From Catellatospora bangladeshensis (GTDB taxonomy: Bacteria; Actinomycetota; Actinomycetes; Mycobacteriales; Micromonosporaceae), in NCBI RefSeq assembly GCF_016862575.1, contig NZ_BONF01000026.1, positions 62,001 through 126,000 on the forward strand: 64,000 nucleotides of DNA. Reading direction: 5' to 3'. This document shows, one piece after another, positions 16,358 to 25,147 of this stretch (its first letter is position 1; each line of letters opens with the position of its first letter). The notes under the pieces were generated by a model, which saw only the letters and a program-made list of their open reading frames with translations, had not been told where the DNA came from and did no database searches. Position numbers and translations under genes: made by a program.

Positions 16358-16746
16358 CAGATCGGTGCGACGTAATACCAGCGGCCACCCTCGCGCAGGA
16401 AGCGGCTGTGCTCCTCCAGCACGCCGGGCCTGCCGCCGTCGCGGTAGTGCGCCCGGAACAGGACCGTGCCCTCGGTGTCGAACATGCTGCCCCGCTCGGC
16501 GGCCAGCACCTCCAGCCGCGTGTAGCGCGGCCCGCCGGTCAGGTCCAGCTCCCGCGGCCGGGTCGTCGGATGCCAGGTGCGCAGCAGGTATGCCGGTTCG
16601 CCGAGCGCGAACGCGCTGAACCGCGAGCGCATGAGCTGCTCGGCGGTGGGCGCGTCGGCGCCCCGGTGCCAGCGGCCGCAGCAGTCGGCGTACCCCTGGC
16701 CGCTGCCGCACGGGCAGGTGGCGGGCTTGTTCTGAGGTCGTGCCAT
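16357..16746 (-). CDS. YchJ-family protein with N-terminal SEC-C zinc motif
   Basis: A 129-aa protein (UPF0225/YchJ family). The N-terminus NKPATCPCGSGQGYADCCGR is a SEC-C zinc-binding motif (CxCGSG...CC). The NTF2-like body contains AEQLMRSRFSAFALGEPAYL and EEHSRFLREGGRWYYV. The cellular role of YchJ proteins is unknown. Starts at 16755 and 16746 are both possible; the latter gives MARPQNKPATC. It is divergent from the SRPBCC gene. Confidence 0.87.
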   Translation of the reverse strand: MARPQNKPATCPCGSGQGYADCCGRWHRGADAPTAEQLMRSRFSAFALGEPAYLLRTWHPTTRPRELDLTGGPRYTRLEVLAAERGSMFDTEGTVLFRAHYRDGGRPGVLEEHSRFLREGGRWYYVAPI

Positions 16747-16878
16747 GGTCACCATGGTGGACCACGGCCCGGCCCGGCGACGCCGCGGCACTCCTCCCGG
16801 CTGATGTGGTCAAACCATCTCAAAAGTAAGGTCGGTCGGTAGGGTGAGAAGCAGTGACCAGCCGAGGGAGCTGCGAAG

Positions 16879-17289
16879 ATGACCGACTATCGGGCCGAGA
16901 AGCAGATCGACCAGGATGTGACCGACGCGTTCACGTACCTCTCCGATCCGGCCAACCTGCCGCAGTACTTCCCGCACATGAAGTCGGCGAAGCTGGTCGC
17001 GCCGGAGCTCGTGCGGACCACAGCGGTGGTCGACACCGACGGCGACGGCACCGAGGAGAAGGTCACCGGCGAGGCGTGGTTCCACGCCGACCCCGACGCC
17101 CACGAGATCACGTGGGGCTCCCCCGGCTCGGGCGACTACCGGGGCTCGCTCAAGGCGGCGGAGCGCGACGGATCGACCCTGCTCACGCTGCTCATCCACA
17201 CCACCGACGACCATCCCGGGATCCAGGAGGGCCTGGACGAGGCCCTGAACGCGATCGCCGAACGGCTCGCCGACCAGTCCAGCCGCTAG
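16879..17289 (+). CDS. SRPBCC-family (polyketide cyclase/START-like) protein
   Basis: A 136-aa protein with the SRPBCC start KQIDQDVTDAFTYLSDPANL then PQYFPHMKSAKLV, a central beta-rich part (EAWFHADPDAHEITWGSPGS), and a C-terminal helix with EGLDEALNAIAERLADQ. These small proteins bind hydrophobic ligands or act as cyclases/dehydratases; nothing shows which ligand. A GAGGGA site lies 9 nt upstream of the ATG. It is single, flanked by a divergent YchJ-like gene and a convergent DUF1772 gene. Confidence 0.85.
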   Translation: MTDYRAEKQIDQDVTDAFTYLSDPANLPQYFPHMKSAKLVAPELVRTTAVVDTDGDGTEEKVTGEAWFHADPDAHEITWGSPGSGDYRGSLKAAERDGSTLLTLLIHTTDDHPGIQEGLDEALNAIAERLADQSSR

Positions 17290-17323
17290 CTCGGGGCGAT
17301 CTCGCCGGGGGACGCCGTCCCGG

Positions 17324-17821
17324 TCAGCCCTGCCCGTATCGCAGCAGCGCCACAGCCAGGCAGATCGCCGCGAGGGTGGTGGCGAGCGTCCGGACGAGGT
17401 TCCACCGCGCCCAGGCCGCCTCGTCGAAGCCGGCCCGCACGCCCGCGAGGTCGGTGATCGTGTCCGGCTCTCCCGCCGCCTTGAGCGCGTTGTTCTTCGG
17501 CACGTTCACCGCGACCGTGATCAGGAAGACGATCAGGTAGAGCACCAGCGCGACGAGCGTCCAGCTCAGCGCCGGTCCGCCCGGACCGGCCAGCAGGACG
17601 GCGGCCGCGCCGGTGAGCACCAGCGCGCCGAGGAAGCCGGTGAGCATGAACCACGGGTTGATGATCGCCCGGTCCAGCGCCTGGAACGCGCCCACGAAGG
17701 TCCGGTCGTCGGTGCGCCGCAGGCCCGGCATGACCGTGTGCGAGTAGAGCCCGAACACCCCGGCCATGAGCCCCATCGACACCGCCGCCGCGACCAGCAC
17801 GATCTCGCGTACCGTCTCCAT
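17324..17821 (-). CDS. DUF1772 (anthrone-oxygenase-like) membrane protein
   Basis: A 165-aa protein with four hydrophobic segments (about 5-27, 60-80, 88-110 and 140-160). It carries the DUF1772 signature VFGLYSHTVMPGLRRTDDRT with INPWFMLTGF and ITVAVNVPKNNAL. The family includes anthrone oxygenases of polyketide pathways but most members are of unknown function; here there is no polyketide context, so a generic call is safer. METVREIV at 17821 is chosen; a GTG 9 bp upstream is possible. Confidence 0.82.
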   Translation of the reverse strand: METVREIVLVAAAVSMGLMAGVFGLYSHTVMPGLRRTDDRTFVGAFQALDRAIINPWFMLTGFLGALVLTGAAAVLLAGPGGPALSWTLVALVLYLIVFLITVAVNVPKNNALKAAGEPDTITDLAGVRAGFDEAAWARWNLVRTLATTLAAICLAVALLRYGQG

Positions 17822-17871
17822 GCCGCCCACTCTGCCAGACGATCACGCCGATGGTGGCGGCCGGTGGCTCG

Positions 17872-18564
17872 TCAGGTCCAGATCGCACACGGTATGCCGT
17901 CGGCGAAGAACTCCGGCTCAGGCGGCAGCGACCCCGCCCGCCCGGTCAGCACCCGGCGCGCGGTCCAGGCGGCGGCCGCCGCGTCGAGCACGTCGTCCAC
18001 TCCCGCCGCCGCACCCGCCGTGCCCAGGTCGCCGGCGGGCAGGGCGCCCTCGGCCGCCAGCAGCGCCCGCCGCTGCTCGGCCCCGGCCCAGCACGACTTG
18101 CGAAACGCGAGCGGCGCGCCCGCCATGGCCGCGAACGACAGTTCCGGGTGCACTTCGACCACTCGGCGGGTCTGGCCGTCGCGCAACCAGCCGTCCACGT
18201 CGAGGATCTTGGCGCGCAGGTGGAACGCCTGCTGCGAGATGCCTTTGAGGCCGAGGTCCCGCTGCACCGCCGCGGCTGCGGCGTAGTCGGCCGCCTCGAC
18301 CGCCCGGCGCACCGGTGTGATGAACACCGAGGAGCGGCGGATGCCCGCCTTCGCGTACGCCTGCAGGTCCGCGGCGCGCGGACCGTGGTCAGCCAGTCCG
18401 ATCGGGATGTCGATGCCGACGACCTCGATCGGGCCCGCCTGCTCGGCCGCGGCGACCAGGGCGGCGATCGTAGCGCCGAAGTGGGCGGTCACGGCATCGC
18501 CGTCCAGCACGATGCCCACCCAGCCCGCCCGGCAGGCGTCGGCGCCCAGCACGCGTCCCGTCAC
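17872..18564 (-). CDS. DUF429 family protein
   Basis: A 230-aa protein beginning MTGRVLGADACRAGWVGIVL (GTG at 18564), with EVVGIDIPIGLADHGPRAAD, RSSVFITPVRRAVEAADY and EVHPELSFAAMAGAPLAFRK. These are conserved motifs of DUF429, a predicted RNase H-like fold nuclease family with conserved Asp and Glu residues. Biochemical function is not established. It is divergent from the PfkB kinase, separated by a 21-bp-arm palindrome. Confidence 0.85.
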   Translation of the reverse strand: MTGRVLGADACRAGWVGIVLDGDAVTAHFGATIAALVAAAEQAGPIEVVGIDIPIGLADHGPRAADLQAYAKAGIRRSSVFITPVRRAVEAADYAAAAAVQRDLGLKGISQQAFHLRAKILDVDGWLRDGQTRRVVEVHPELSFAAMAGAPLAFRKSCWAGAEQRRALLAAEGALPAGDLGTAGAAAGVDDVLDAAAAAWTARRVLTGRAGSLPPEPEFFADGIPCAIWT

Positions 18565-18593
18565 CGCCCCAGCCTGCCACACCCGGCGGCACC

Positions 18594-18647
18594 GTAGATC
18601 TTGTGCAGTTGTTGCTGCTCTGACGACAACAACTGCACAAGATCTAC
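18594..18647. repeat. Long perfect palindromic element in a divergent intergenic region
   Basis: Two 21-bp perfectly complementary arms (18594-18614 and 18627-18647; left arm starts GTAGATCTTGTGCAGTTG) flank 12 nt. It lies between two divergent genes, so a simple terminator role is unlikely. It shares the core GTGCAGTT with the element at 9736-9787. Confidence 0.75.
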
Positions 18648-18746
18648 AGCAGAGAGGGGACAGTGGGAGCCGGTGATCGCCGGTAGGCTGGCCCGGACCC
18701 ACCGCTCGGGCCGACATTTCACGCTCTTTCCGGAAGGTGGGCTTCC

Positions 18747-19673
18747 GTGGCCGACTTCGACGTCCTCGTGCTGGGCGGTGTCGGCGTCGACACCATCGTG
18801 CCGGTGCCCGAGCTGACCGTGCCGCCGGGTGACTTCCTGCAGGTGGGGCCCATCCGCGACTACGTCGCGCACTCCGGCAACGGGGTCGCGCTCGGCTGCC
18901 ACGCGCTCGGGCTGCGCACCAAGCTGATCGACTTCCTCGGCGCGGACCCGCTGGGCGAGCTGGTGCTGGCCCGGTACGCCGCGCTCGGCCTGGACTTCAG
19001 CCACCTTGCCGCGCCGAACGGCACTCCGCGCGCGGTGAACCTGGTCGACCGGGCCGGGCACCGGTTCTCGTTCTTCGACGCCCGCCACCCGGCCGACCTG
19101 ACGCTGCCCCGCGACTTCTACCTGCCGTACCTGTCGCGGACCCGGCACGCGCACGTCGCGTCGGCGCGGGCGGCGGGCGCGTTCGCCGACGCGCACCGGC
19201 TGGGCGTCACCACCTCCGCCGACCTGCACGCCTGGAGCGGCGAGCACGACTGGATCTGGGCGATGGCCCGCGCCGCCGACCTCGTCTTCATGAGCGCCCA
19301 GGCCGTGCCGGACCGGATCGAGCAGCTCATGCACGGCGTCCTGGACACCGGCCGGGCGAGCGTGGTCGTGGCCACGCAGGGCGCCGAAGGCTGCCGGGTG
19401 CTCACCCGCGACGAGCCCCGGGTGCGCCGCTTCCCGGCGGTGGCGCCGGAGCGGCCGGTGGTCGACAGCAACGGCGCGGGCGACGGGTTCAGCACCGCGT
19501 TCCTGAGCGTGTGGCTGGCGGGCGGACCGATCGAGGAGTGCGCGCTGGCCGGGGCGGTTTCCGGCGCGTTCGCCTGCGGCGCGCCCGGCACCCACGAGGA
19601 GCTGATGACCGCCGCCCAGCTCGCCGCGGGCGTCGCGCGGGTGAAGGTGTCCGGCGCGGGTCAGCCCCGGTAG
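18747..19673 (+). CDS. PfkB-family carbohydrate kinase
   Basis: A 308-aa ribokinase-like sugar or nucleoside kinase. The GTG at 18747 follows GGAAGG. The N-terminus DVLVLGGVGVDTIVPVPEL then HSGNGVALGCHALGL is the substrate-binding part, and the C-terminal VVDSNGAGDGFSTAFLSVWL contains the anion-hole GAGD with the catalytic Asp. The usual DTTGAGD is replaced by DSNGAGD, but the key residues remain. The substrate is not evident. It is monocistronic and ends near a hairpin at 19759-19808. Proximity to the sugar locus may be chance. Confidence 0.87.
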   Translation: MADFDVLVLGGVGVDTIVPVPELTVPPGDFLQVGPIRDYVAHSGNGVALGCHALGLRTKLIDFLGADPLGELVLARYAALGLDFSHLAAPNGTPRAVNLVDRAGHRFSFFDARHPADLTLPRDFYLPYLSRTRHAHVASARAAGAFADAHRLGVTTSADLHAWSGEHDWIWAMARAADLVFMSAQAVPDRIEQLMHGVLDTGRASVVVATQGAEGCRVLTRDEPRVRRFPAVAPERPVVDSNGAGDGFSTAFLSVWLAGGPIEECALAGAVSGAFACGAPGTHEELMTAAQLAAGVARVKVSGAGQPR

Positions 19674-19758
19674 CAGCGCCAGGTACGCGGAGCCGGCCGG
19701 TGCGGGTGGATGCCGCGTCGGCACCCGTTCACCGGGAGTCTCCAGAACCGCCCTTGAC

Positions 19759-19808
19759 GATCGAAGCTCCCGCCACGCGGTGAGAGCAGCGTGACGGGAG
19801 CTTCGATC
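19759..19808. terminator. Bidirectional hairpin between PfkB and the secreted-protein cluster
   Basis: A 14-bp perfect inverted repeat (GATCGAAGCTCCCG / CGGGAGCTTCGATC) extended by CACGC/GCGTG with one mismatch. Parts match the hairpin at 6113-6149. Confidence 0.8.
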
Positions 19809-19830
19809 ACGGGCGGGTGCCCGGCACCGG

Positions 19831-20875
19831 TTACTGGAAGGAGATGTGGTCGATGGTGACGGTGGAGCTGCCGCCGTACCAGAAGCCCATGGCCAGCTGG
19901 GACGGGGAGTTGCGGTTGATGCCGTTGGCGACCATCGGGATCTTGATGTCCTGGTAGGACGTCGTGATCACGGGGTGGGCGCCGCCGTCGAGGGTGAAGT
20001 CGCCGAACACCTTCGTCGACCCGCCCAGGCCCAGGTTGAAGTGGGCCTGCTCGCCGCCGGCCGCGCCCTTGATCCGCACCACCAGGTAGGTCCTGGTGGT
20101 GAGGTCGACGCCGACGTCGGAGCCGAACCAGCCGCAGTTGTTGTAGCGCAGGCTCAGCGCCCCGCCGGTGATGACGCCGGAGCCGCCGCCGTCCAGGAAG
20201 CAGTTCGCGCCGGTCCACTTGCCCAGGTCGTTCTGGTTCGACGACGGGTAGGCCGGGGTGCCGTCGAAGTTGTCCAGCACCAGGCCGGTCGGCGCGGGCG
20301 CGGTGGCGTCCGTGGTCACGGACACCGCGTTGCTCGCCGCCGAGCGGTTGCCCGCCGCGTCACGTGCCTTGACCGTGTAGCCGTAGGCGGTCGACGCGGT
20401 CAGCCCCGTGTCGGTGAACGAGGTGCCCGTCGGGCTGCCGACCAGCGTCGCGCCCCGGAAGACCTCGTAACCGGTCACGCCGACGTTGTCGGTCGACGCG
20501 GTCCAGGACAGCGACACGCTCGTGTCGGTCTTGCCGGTCGTGGACAAGGTCGGCGTGCTCGGTGCGGTGCAGTCGCCCGAGCAGCCGGTGGTGGTCGCCG
20601 ACACGGCCGCCGAGGTGCCCGAGGCGTTGCCCGCCGCGTCCACGGCACGCACCGTGTACTGGTACGTCTGCCCCGGCGAGCGGCCGGTGTCGGTGTACGT
20701 CGTCCCCGTCGAGGTCCCGACCTGTACGCCGTCACGCAGCACCTGGTAGCCGGTCACCCCGACGTTGTCGGTCGAGGCCGACCAGGACAGGGACACGCTG
20801 GTGTTGGTCACGCCGGTGACCGTCAGGCCGGTGGGCGTGGACGGCGCGGTGCAGTCACCCGTGCACGTGCCGACG
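19831..20875 (-). repeat. Direct repeat copy 1 (FN3-FN3-binding domain)
   Basis: About 1045 bp coding two FN3 units and the terminal domain is nearly identical to 22419-23463, offset by 2588 bp. It suggests recent tandem duplication or gene conversion. Confidence 0.8.
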
Positions 20876-22347
20876 GTGACGGAGCTGGACAGGACGTTGT
20901 AGCCGTTGGCGGCGTCCCAGGTGCCGGTGTTGGCCAGGCGGACGGAGTACTCCGGCCGGGACTGGAGCCCGGTGGCCGGGTCCGGCAGCCACAGCGCCAG
21001 CTTGTACGTGCCCGCCGTGACGTTGCCCGGCACGGCGGCGTTCGCGGTGATCGTGCTCGCCCCCGGCAGCCAGGCGCGCGGGTCGACGCCGTTGAGCGGC
21101 AGGTTGTAGCGCTGGGTGGCGCTCTGCAGCACCAGGTAGACGGGACGGGTCTTGATCAGGCCGGACCAGCCGTCGTTGGTGAGGTGCGCGGTGAACGCGA
21201 GGTTGGTGCCGGGAGTGACGCTGGCCGGGAAGGTCGCGTCCTGTAGCCGCAGCCGGTAGCCGAGTTTGCGCTTGATGCGCACGAAGCAGGTCTCGGCAGG
21301 GTCGCTGCCGGACGCCGCCAGGTTCGCGGCCTTCCACTTGTCGGTGTTGACCGCCGCGTAGTCCTCGTTGATCTCGCTGAAGTTCAGCCTGTTCATCTCG
21401 GTCTGCGCGTTGACGCATGCCGCGTCGTTGTAGCCGTCCGAGCCGCAGGTCTCCCCGCCGACCATCTTGTTGTACCCGGTCGAGGTGGCCAGGTCATACA
21501 TCCACTGCTTCTTCTGCTCGATGTAGTACCAGCCCATCCAGGACGGGTTGTCGTAGGTGCCCATGTCGTTGACGTCGGCCAGGAAGCAGTCGTTGTGGAA
21601 GCCGACGCGGTCCTTCTGGGCCTGGGTGATCGTGCAGCCGCCGGGCACGACGCAGCTGGTCGGGTCGACGACCTCCTTGATGTAGATCGGGTAGCGCATC
21701 ACCACCGGCATGCTCGCCGGGGTGGTGTCGAGGATCTTCTTGGCGATGCGGTAGCGGGCGGGCGCCTCCTCGACCGAGGACGGGTTGGTGAGGGTGCCGG
21801 TGTGCCACTCGCCCCAGGCGCCGAGGTAGCCGGTCTCCAGGTGCAGCACGACGTCGGCGTTGGCGCTGATCACCGCGTTGAGCTGGCCGATGTGCTCCAG
21901 GATGCGGGACTCGTCGACGCTGGCGTAGCCGTCCCAGGTGTAGGCGGGGCGCAGCACGATCTTCATACCCGCTGCCCGGACCGCGGCCAGGCCGGAGGTC
22001 AGGTTGTCGAGCAGTGCCTGCGGCAGCGTGGCCGTCTTGTACTTGTCCAGGTGCAGGTAGCTGTGCAGCAGCGTGTTGCCGTTGTTCTTGGCACGGGTGA
22101 AGGTGCGGTCGAGCAGGTCCGGGTTGAAGCCGGGGATGGTGGCGGCGTTGACGTAGTCGTTGACCGCCGGGTCGTTGATGATCTCGTAGCGGTTGTGGTA
22201 GCCGCGTTCGGGGTTGGCGAACGCGGTGGCCAGGTCAGCGGTGTAGGTGAACGTGGCGGCCTGCGCGGGTGCGGCGGGCAGCGCCACGACCGCGACGGCG
22301 GCCAGTAACGTTGTCGCGATGGACATCCGCAGTGAGCGGGTGGACAT
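19831..22347 (-). CDS. Secreted DUF4874/DUF4832-type protein with two FN3 domains and a C-terminal carbohydrate-binding-like domain
   Basis: An 838-aa exported protein. The ATG at 22347 follows AGGAAGG and gives a signal peptide ending near ALPAAPAQA-AT. Residues about 30-480 look like a TIM-barrel glycosidase-type fold (DUF4874 then DUF4832): NPERGYHNRY, KIVLRPAYTWDGY, LETGYLGAWGEWHTGTL (Glu180), VVMRYPIYIKE, GFHNDCF and MVGGETCG (Glu299). Two FN3 domains follow at about 495-580 and 588-675, then a beta-rich domain (about 690-838; LVLDNFDGTPAYPSSNQNDL) likely to bind carbohydrate. Glu180 and Glu299 are conserved in all four neighbours and are candidate catalytic acids. No activity is known to me for this family. 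The last 1.05 kb is nearly identical to the next gene. Confidence 0.85.
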   Translation of the reverse strand: MSTRSLRMSIATTLLAAVAVVALPAAPAQAATFTYTADLATAFANPERGYHNRYEIINDPAVNDYVNAATIPGFNPDLLDRTFTRAKNNGNTLLHSYLHLDKYKTATLPQALLDNLTSGLAAVRAAGMKIVLRPAYTWDGYASVDESRILEHIGQLNAVISANADVVLHLETGYLGAWGEWHTGTLTNPSSVEEAPARYRIAKKILDTTPASMPVVMRYPIYIKEVVDPTSCVVPGGCTITQAQKDRVGFHNDCFLADVNDMGTYDNPSWMGWYYIEQKKQWMYDLATSTGYNKMVGGETCGSDGYNDAACVNAQTEMNRLNFSEINEDYAAVNTDKWKAANLAASGSDPAETCFVRIKRKLGYRLRLQDATFPASVTPGTNLAFTAHLTNDGWSGLIKTRPVYLVLQSATQRYNLPLNGVDPRAWLPGASTITANAAVPGNVTAGTYKLALWLPDPATGLQSRPEYSVRLANTGTWDAANGYNVLSSSVTVGTCTGDCTAPSTPTGLTVTGVTNTSVSLSWSASTDNVGVTGYQVLRDGVQVGTSTGTTYTDTGRSPGQTYQYTVRAVDAAGNASGTSAAVSATTTGCSGDCTAPSTPTLSTTGKTDTSVSLSWTASTDNVGVTGYEVFRGATLVGSPTGTSFTDTGLTASTAYGYTVKARDAAGNRSAASNAVSVTTDATAPAPTGLVLDNFDGTPAYPSSNQNDLGKWTGANCFLDGGGSGVITGGALSLRYNNCGWFGSDVGVDLTTRTYLVVRIKGAAGGEQAHFNLGLGGSTKVFGDFTLDGGAHPVITTSYQDIKIPMVANGINRNSPSQLAMGFWYGGSSTVTIDHISFQ

Positions 22348-22375
22348 GGTGGCCTTCCTGATCATCGGGAGGGTA

Positions 22376-22412
22376 GGCCGCCTGGCCGGGTCGGGAGCCC
22401 TGCCAGGCGGCC
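22376..22412 (-). terminator. Hairpin between the second and first cluster genes
   Basis: An 11-bp perfect inverted repeat (GGCCGCCTGGC / GCCAGGCGGCC), 7 bp beyond the stop at 22419, so the 19831-22347 gene may have its own promoter or rely on read-through. Confidence 0.65.
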
Positions 22413-22418
22413 GGGCTG

Positions 22419-23463
22419 CTACTGGAACGTGATGTGGTCGATGGTGATGGTGGAGCTGCCGCCGTACCAGAAGCCCATGGCCAGCTGGGACGGCGAGTTG
22501 CGGTTGATGCCGTTGGCCACCATCGGGATCTTGATGTCCTGGTAGGACGTGGTGATCACCGGGTGCGCGCCGCCGTCGAGGGTGAAGTCGCCGAACACCT
22601 TCGTCGACCCGCCCAGGCCCAGGTTGAAGTGCGCCTGCTCGCCACCGGCCGCCCCCTTGATCCGCACCACGAGGTACGTGTACGAGGACAGGTCCACGCC
22701 GACGTCGGAGCCGAACCAGCCGCAGTTGTTGTAGCGCAGGCTCAGCGCTCCCCCGGTGACCACGCCGTTGCCGCCGCCGTCGAGAAAGCAGTTGCCGCCG
22801 GTCCACTTGCCGAGGTCGTTCTGGTTCGACGACGGGTACGCGGGCGTGCCGTCGTAGTTGTCCAGCACGAGCCCGGTGGGCGGCTGCGGCGGCGCGTTGG
22901 TGGTCACCGACACGGTGTTGCTGGCGGCGGACCGGTTGCCCGCCGCGTCACGTGCCTTGACCGTGTACGAGTACGCGGTCGAGGCGGTCAGCCCGCTGTC
23001 GGTGTACGTGGTCCCCGCCGGGCTGCCGACCAGCGTCCCACCTCGGAACACCTCGTAACCGGTCACGCCGACGTTGTCGGTGGACGCCGTCCAGGACAGC
23101 GACACGCTCGTGTCGGTCTTGCCGGTCGTGGACAGGGTCGGCGCGCTCGGGGCGGTGCAGTCGCCCGAGCAGCCGGTGGTGGTCGCCGAGACGGCCGCCG
23201 ACGGGTTCGACACGTTCCCGGCCGCGTCCACGGCCCGGACCGTGTACTGGTAGGTGGTGCCCGCGGTGCGGCCCGAGTCGGTGTACGTGGTCCCGGTCGG
23301 CGTGCCGACCTGCACCCCGTCGCGGAACACCCGGTAGCCGGTCACCCCGACGTTGTCGGTCGCGGCCGACCACGACAGAGACACGCTGGTGTTCGTCACG
23401 CCGGACACCGCGAGGTTGGCCGGGGCCGACGGTGCGGTGCAGTCACCGGTGCAGGTCCCCGAG
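22419..23463 (-). repeat. Direct repeat copy 2 (FN3-FN3-binding domain)
   Basis: Partner of 19831-20875. Both copies keep the CTGDCTAPS linker before the first FN3 unit and CSGDCTAPS before the second. Confidence 0.8.
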
Positions 23464-25094
23464 GTGCTGACCGCGCCGAGGTCGACCCAGCCGTCGGCGC
23501 CCTGGTTGGCGTTGGCGAACGACAGCGGCAGGCGCGGCCGCCACTGGTCGATGATCCAGTCGGTGAGCCTGCTGGCGGCGGGACGGGCGCGCAGCACGTC
23601 CGCGGTGACCGCCTCCAGCGGGTTGCGCACCTTCAGCACCAGGCTGTAGCTGCCCGCGGGCACGCCTGCGGTGCTGACCGTCGTGGAGAAGTTGACCGGC
23701 CGGCCGAAGTCGAGGTACTTCGGGTCGGCGCCCACGTTCCAGTCCGGGAACGCCCGGATCTTCAGCGGCTGGACCCCGCGCAGGTCCCACGGGGTGTCCC
23801 AGGTCTTTACGACCGTGCCCGCGCTGTTGCGCAGGCCGAGCTGCACCGTCCACGGGTAGTAGAACGGTGCCACGCCGTCGTTCTGGACCGTCACGCCGAC
23901 CTTGAGGCTGCCCGACGCGGTGGCGTTGAAGTTGGCCTGCGGGATGTGCAGGTTGTAGCCCAGCTTGCGGATGCCCGCGGCCACCTTCGGGTCGGTGGGG
24001 CTGTAGCCGCCCGCCCCGGTCTGGTTGATCATCCAGGTGATGTGGGTGAGCTCGGTCGCGGCGAGCACGTCGTCGACCTGCCCGGAACCGCCCGGCCAGT
24101 TGGCGTAGAGCTGTCCCTGGATCTCGGGCCGGGCCTCGCCGCCGATGGACTGGGTGATCCACCGGTTCTCGGTGCCGGTGTTGAGCTGCAGCTGCAGGAA
24201 CGCGTCCGCCCAGCCGTTCATCGACATCGGCAGCGTCATGCTCTTGAGCTGCCCGCCCTCGCGGAACTCCTTGTACGGCCAGGAGTCGTCGTGGAAGCCG
24301 ATGTTCGCGGTCTCCGTGCCGGCCAGCGGGTAGCGGACCTCCAGCTGGATGTTGTCGAACGCGGTGTCGTACGCCCCGATCAGGGTGCGGATGGTGGCGT
24401 CGGTCGGCATCAGGTCCGGGTAGCCGTCGGCCAGGTCCCGGTCGTAGGGCCAGGTGTGCCACTCGCCCCACAGGCCGACCAGGCCCAGCGACATGTAACC
24501 GATGCGCGGGTCGGCGCTGCCGCCCGGCCCGGCCTTGTCATAACGCGCCGCGAACGCGTTGATGAAGGTGACCAGCGCGCTGACCACGTCCGGGTCGTCG
24601 TAGTCGGGGCTGACGGTGCCCCAGAACCCGTTGGTGCGCAGCGCCATCTTGCCGTTCAGGCACGGCGGGATGCCGTTGCCGGGGTGCGTGCCGCTGCCGC
24701 CCGGGTATTCCAGGTAGAACCGGAACGCGACCTGGCGGCTCCAGACGGCGGCCTCGTCGAGGGCCTTCTCGAACACGCTCCAGTCGATGTCGGCGCAGTT
24801 GGCGGGGTTCTTCATCACCTCGTTGAGTGCGAAGTAGCTCCAGACCAGGCCCCCGGGGAACTTGGTGGACAGGTTGTCGCCGGGGAACAGGTACGGGGCG
24901 ATGCCCTTCAGCGGCTGGCCGAGCGGTGCGTCGGCGTAGGCGTAGGTGTGCGTGGTGAGGCTCGTGTCCGGGCCGGGTCCGGCCGGCGGGCGCGGCGGCG
25001 GGCCCGCCGGTGCCGCCGTCGCGCCGGTGCCGGCGGACACGGCCACGAGCAGTGCTGCCGCGGTGGCCGCGAGCAGCTTGCGTAGCGAGGGCAT
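22419..25094 (-). CDS. Secreted DUF4832-type protein with two FN3 domains and a C-terminal carbohydrate-binding-like domain
   Basis: An 891-aa exported protein. MPSLRKLLAATAAALLVAVS is a signal peptide, followed by a Pro-rich linker. The catalytic-like region (about 45-540) contains NPANCADIDWSVFEKALDEA, FRFYLEYPGGSGTHPGNGIP, GLVGLWGEWHTWPYD (Glu211), LEVRYPL, GFHDDSW, SIGGEARPEIQ (Glu320) and HITWMINQTG. A beta-sandwich with FYYPWTVQLGLRNSAG follows and may be a non-catalytic domain. FN3 units lie at about 548-632 and 640-728; the terminal domain is at about 742-891. No terminator separates it from the upstream 451-aa gene (53 bp), so they are probably cotranscribed. Confidence 0.85.
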   Translation of the reverse strand: MPSLRKLLAATAAALLVAVSAGTGATAAPAGPPPRPPAGPGPDTSLTTHTYAYADAPLGQPLKGIAPYLFPGDNLSTKFPGGLVWSYFALNEVMKNPANCADIDWSVFEKALDEAAVWSRQVAFRFYLEYPGGSGTHPGNGIPPCLNGKMALRTNGFWGTVSPDYDDPDVVSALVTFINAFAARYDKAGPGGSADPRIGYMSLGLVGLWGEWHTWPYDRDLADGYPDLMPTDATIRTLIGAYDTAFDNIQLEVRYPLAGTETANIGFHDDSWPYKEFREGGQLKSMTLPMSMNGWADAFLQLQLNTGTENRWITQSIGGEARPEIQGQLYANWPGGSGQVDDVLAATELTHITWMINQTGAGGYSPTDPKVAAGIRKLGYNLHIPQANFNATASGSLKVGVTVQNDGVAPFYYPWTVQLGLRNSAGTVVKTWDTPWDLRGVQPLKIRAFPDWNVGADPKYLDFGRPVNFSTTVSTAGVPAGSYSLVLKVRNPLEAVTADVLRARPAASRLTDWIIDQWRPRLPLSFANANQGADGWVDLGAVSTSGTCTGDCTAPSAPANLAVSGVTNTSVSLSWSAATDNVGVTGYRVFRDGVQVGTPTGTTYTDSGRTAGTTYQYTVRAVDAAGNVSNPSAAVSATTTGCSGDCTAPSAPTLSTTGKTDTSVSLSWTASTDNVGVTGYEVFRGGTLVGSPAGTTYTDSGLTASTAYSYTVKARDAAGNRSAASNTVSVTTNAPPQPPTGLVLDNYDGTPAYPSSNQNDLGKWTGGNCFLDGGGNGVVTGGALSLRYNNCGWFGSDVGVDLSSYTYLVVRIKGAAGGEQAHFNLGLGGSTKVFGDFTLDGGAHPVITTSYQDIKIPMVANGINRNSPSQLAMGFWYGGSSTITIDHITFQ

Positions 25095-25147
25095 GAACGT
25101 TGTTCCTTTCAGGGGACGAGGTGCAGGAACAGCGGTGCGGGGCGGTG

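Noticed and set aside
17324-17821. Anthrone oxygenase of a polyketide cluster
   Set aside because: The DUF1772 family similarity is general and no polyketide genes are nearby.
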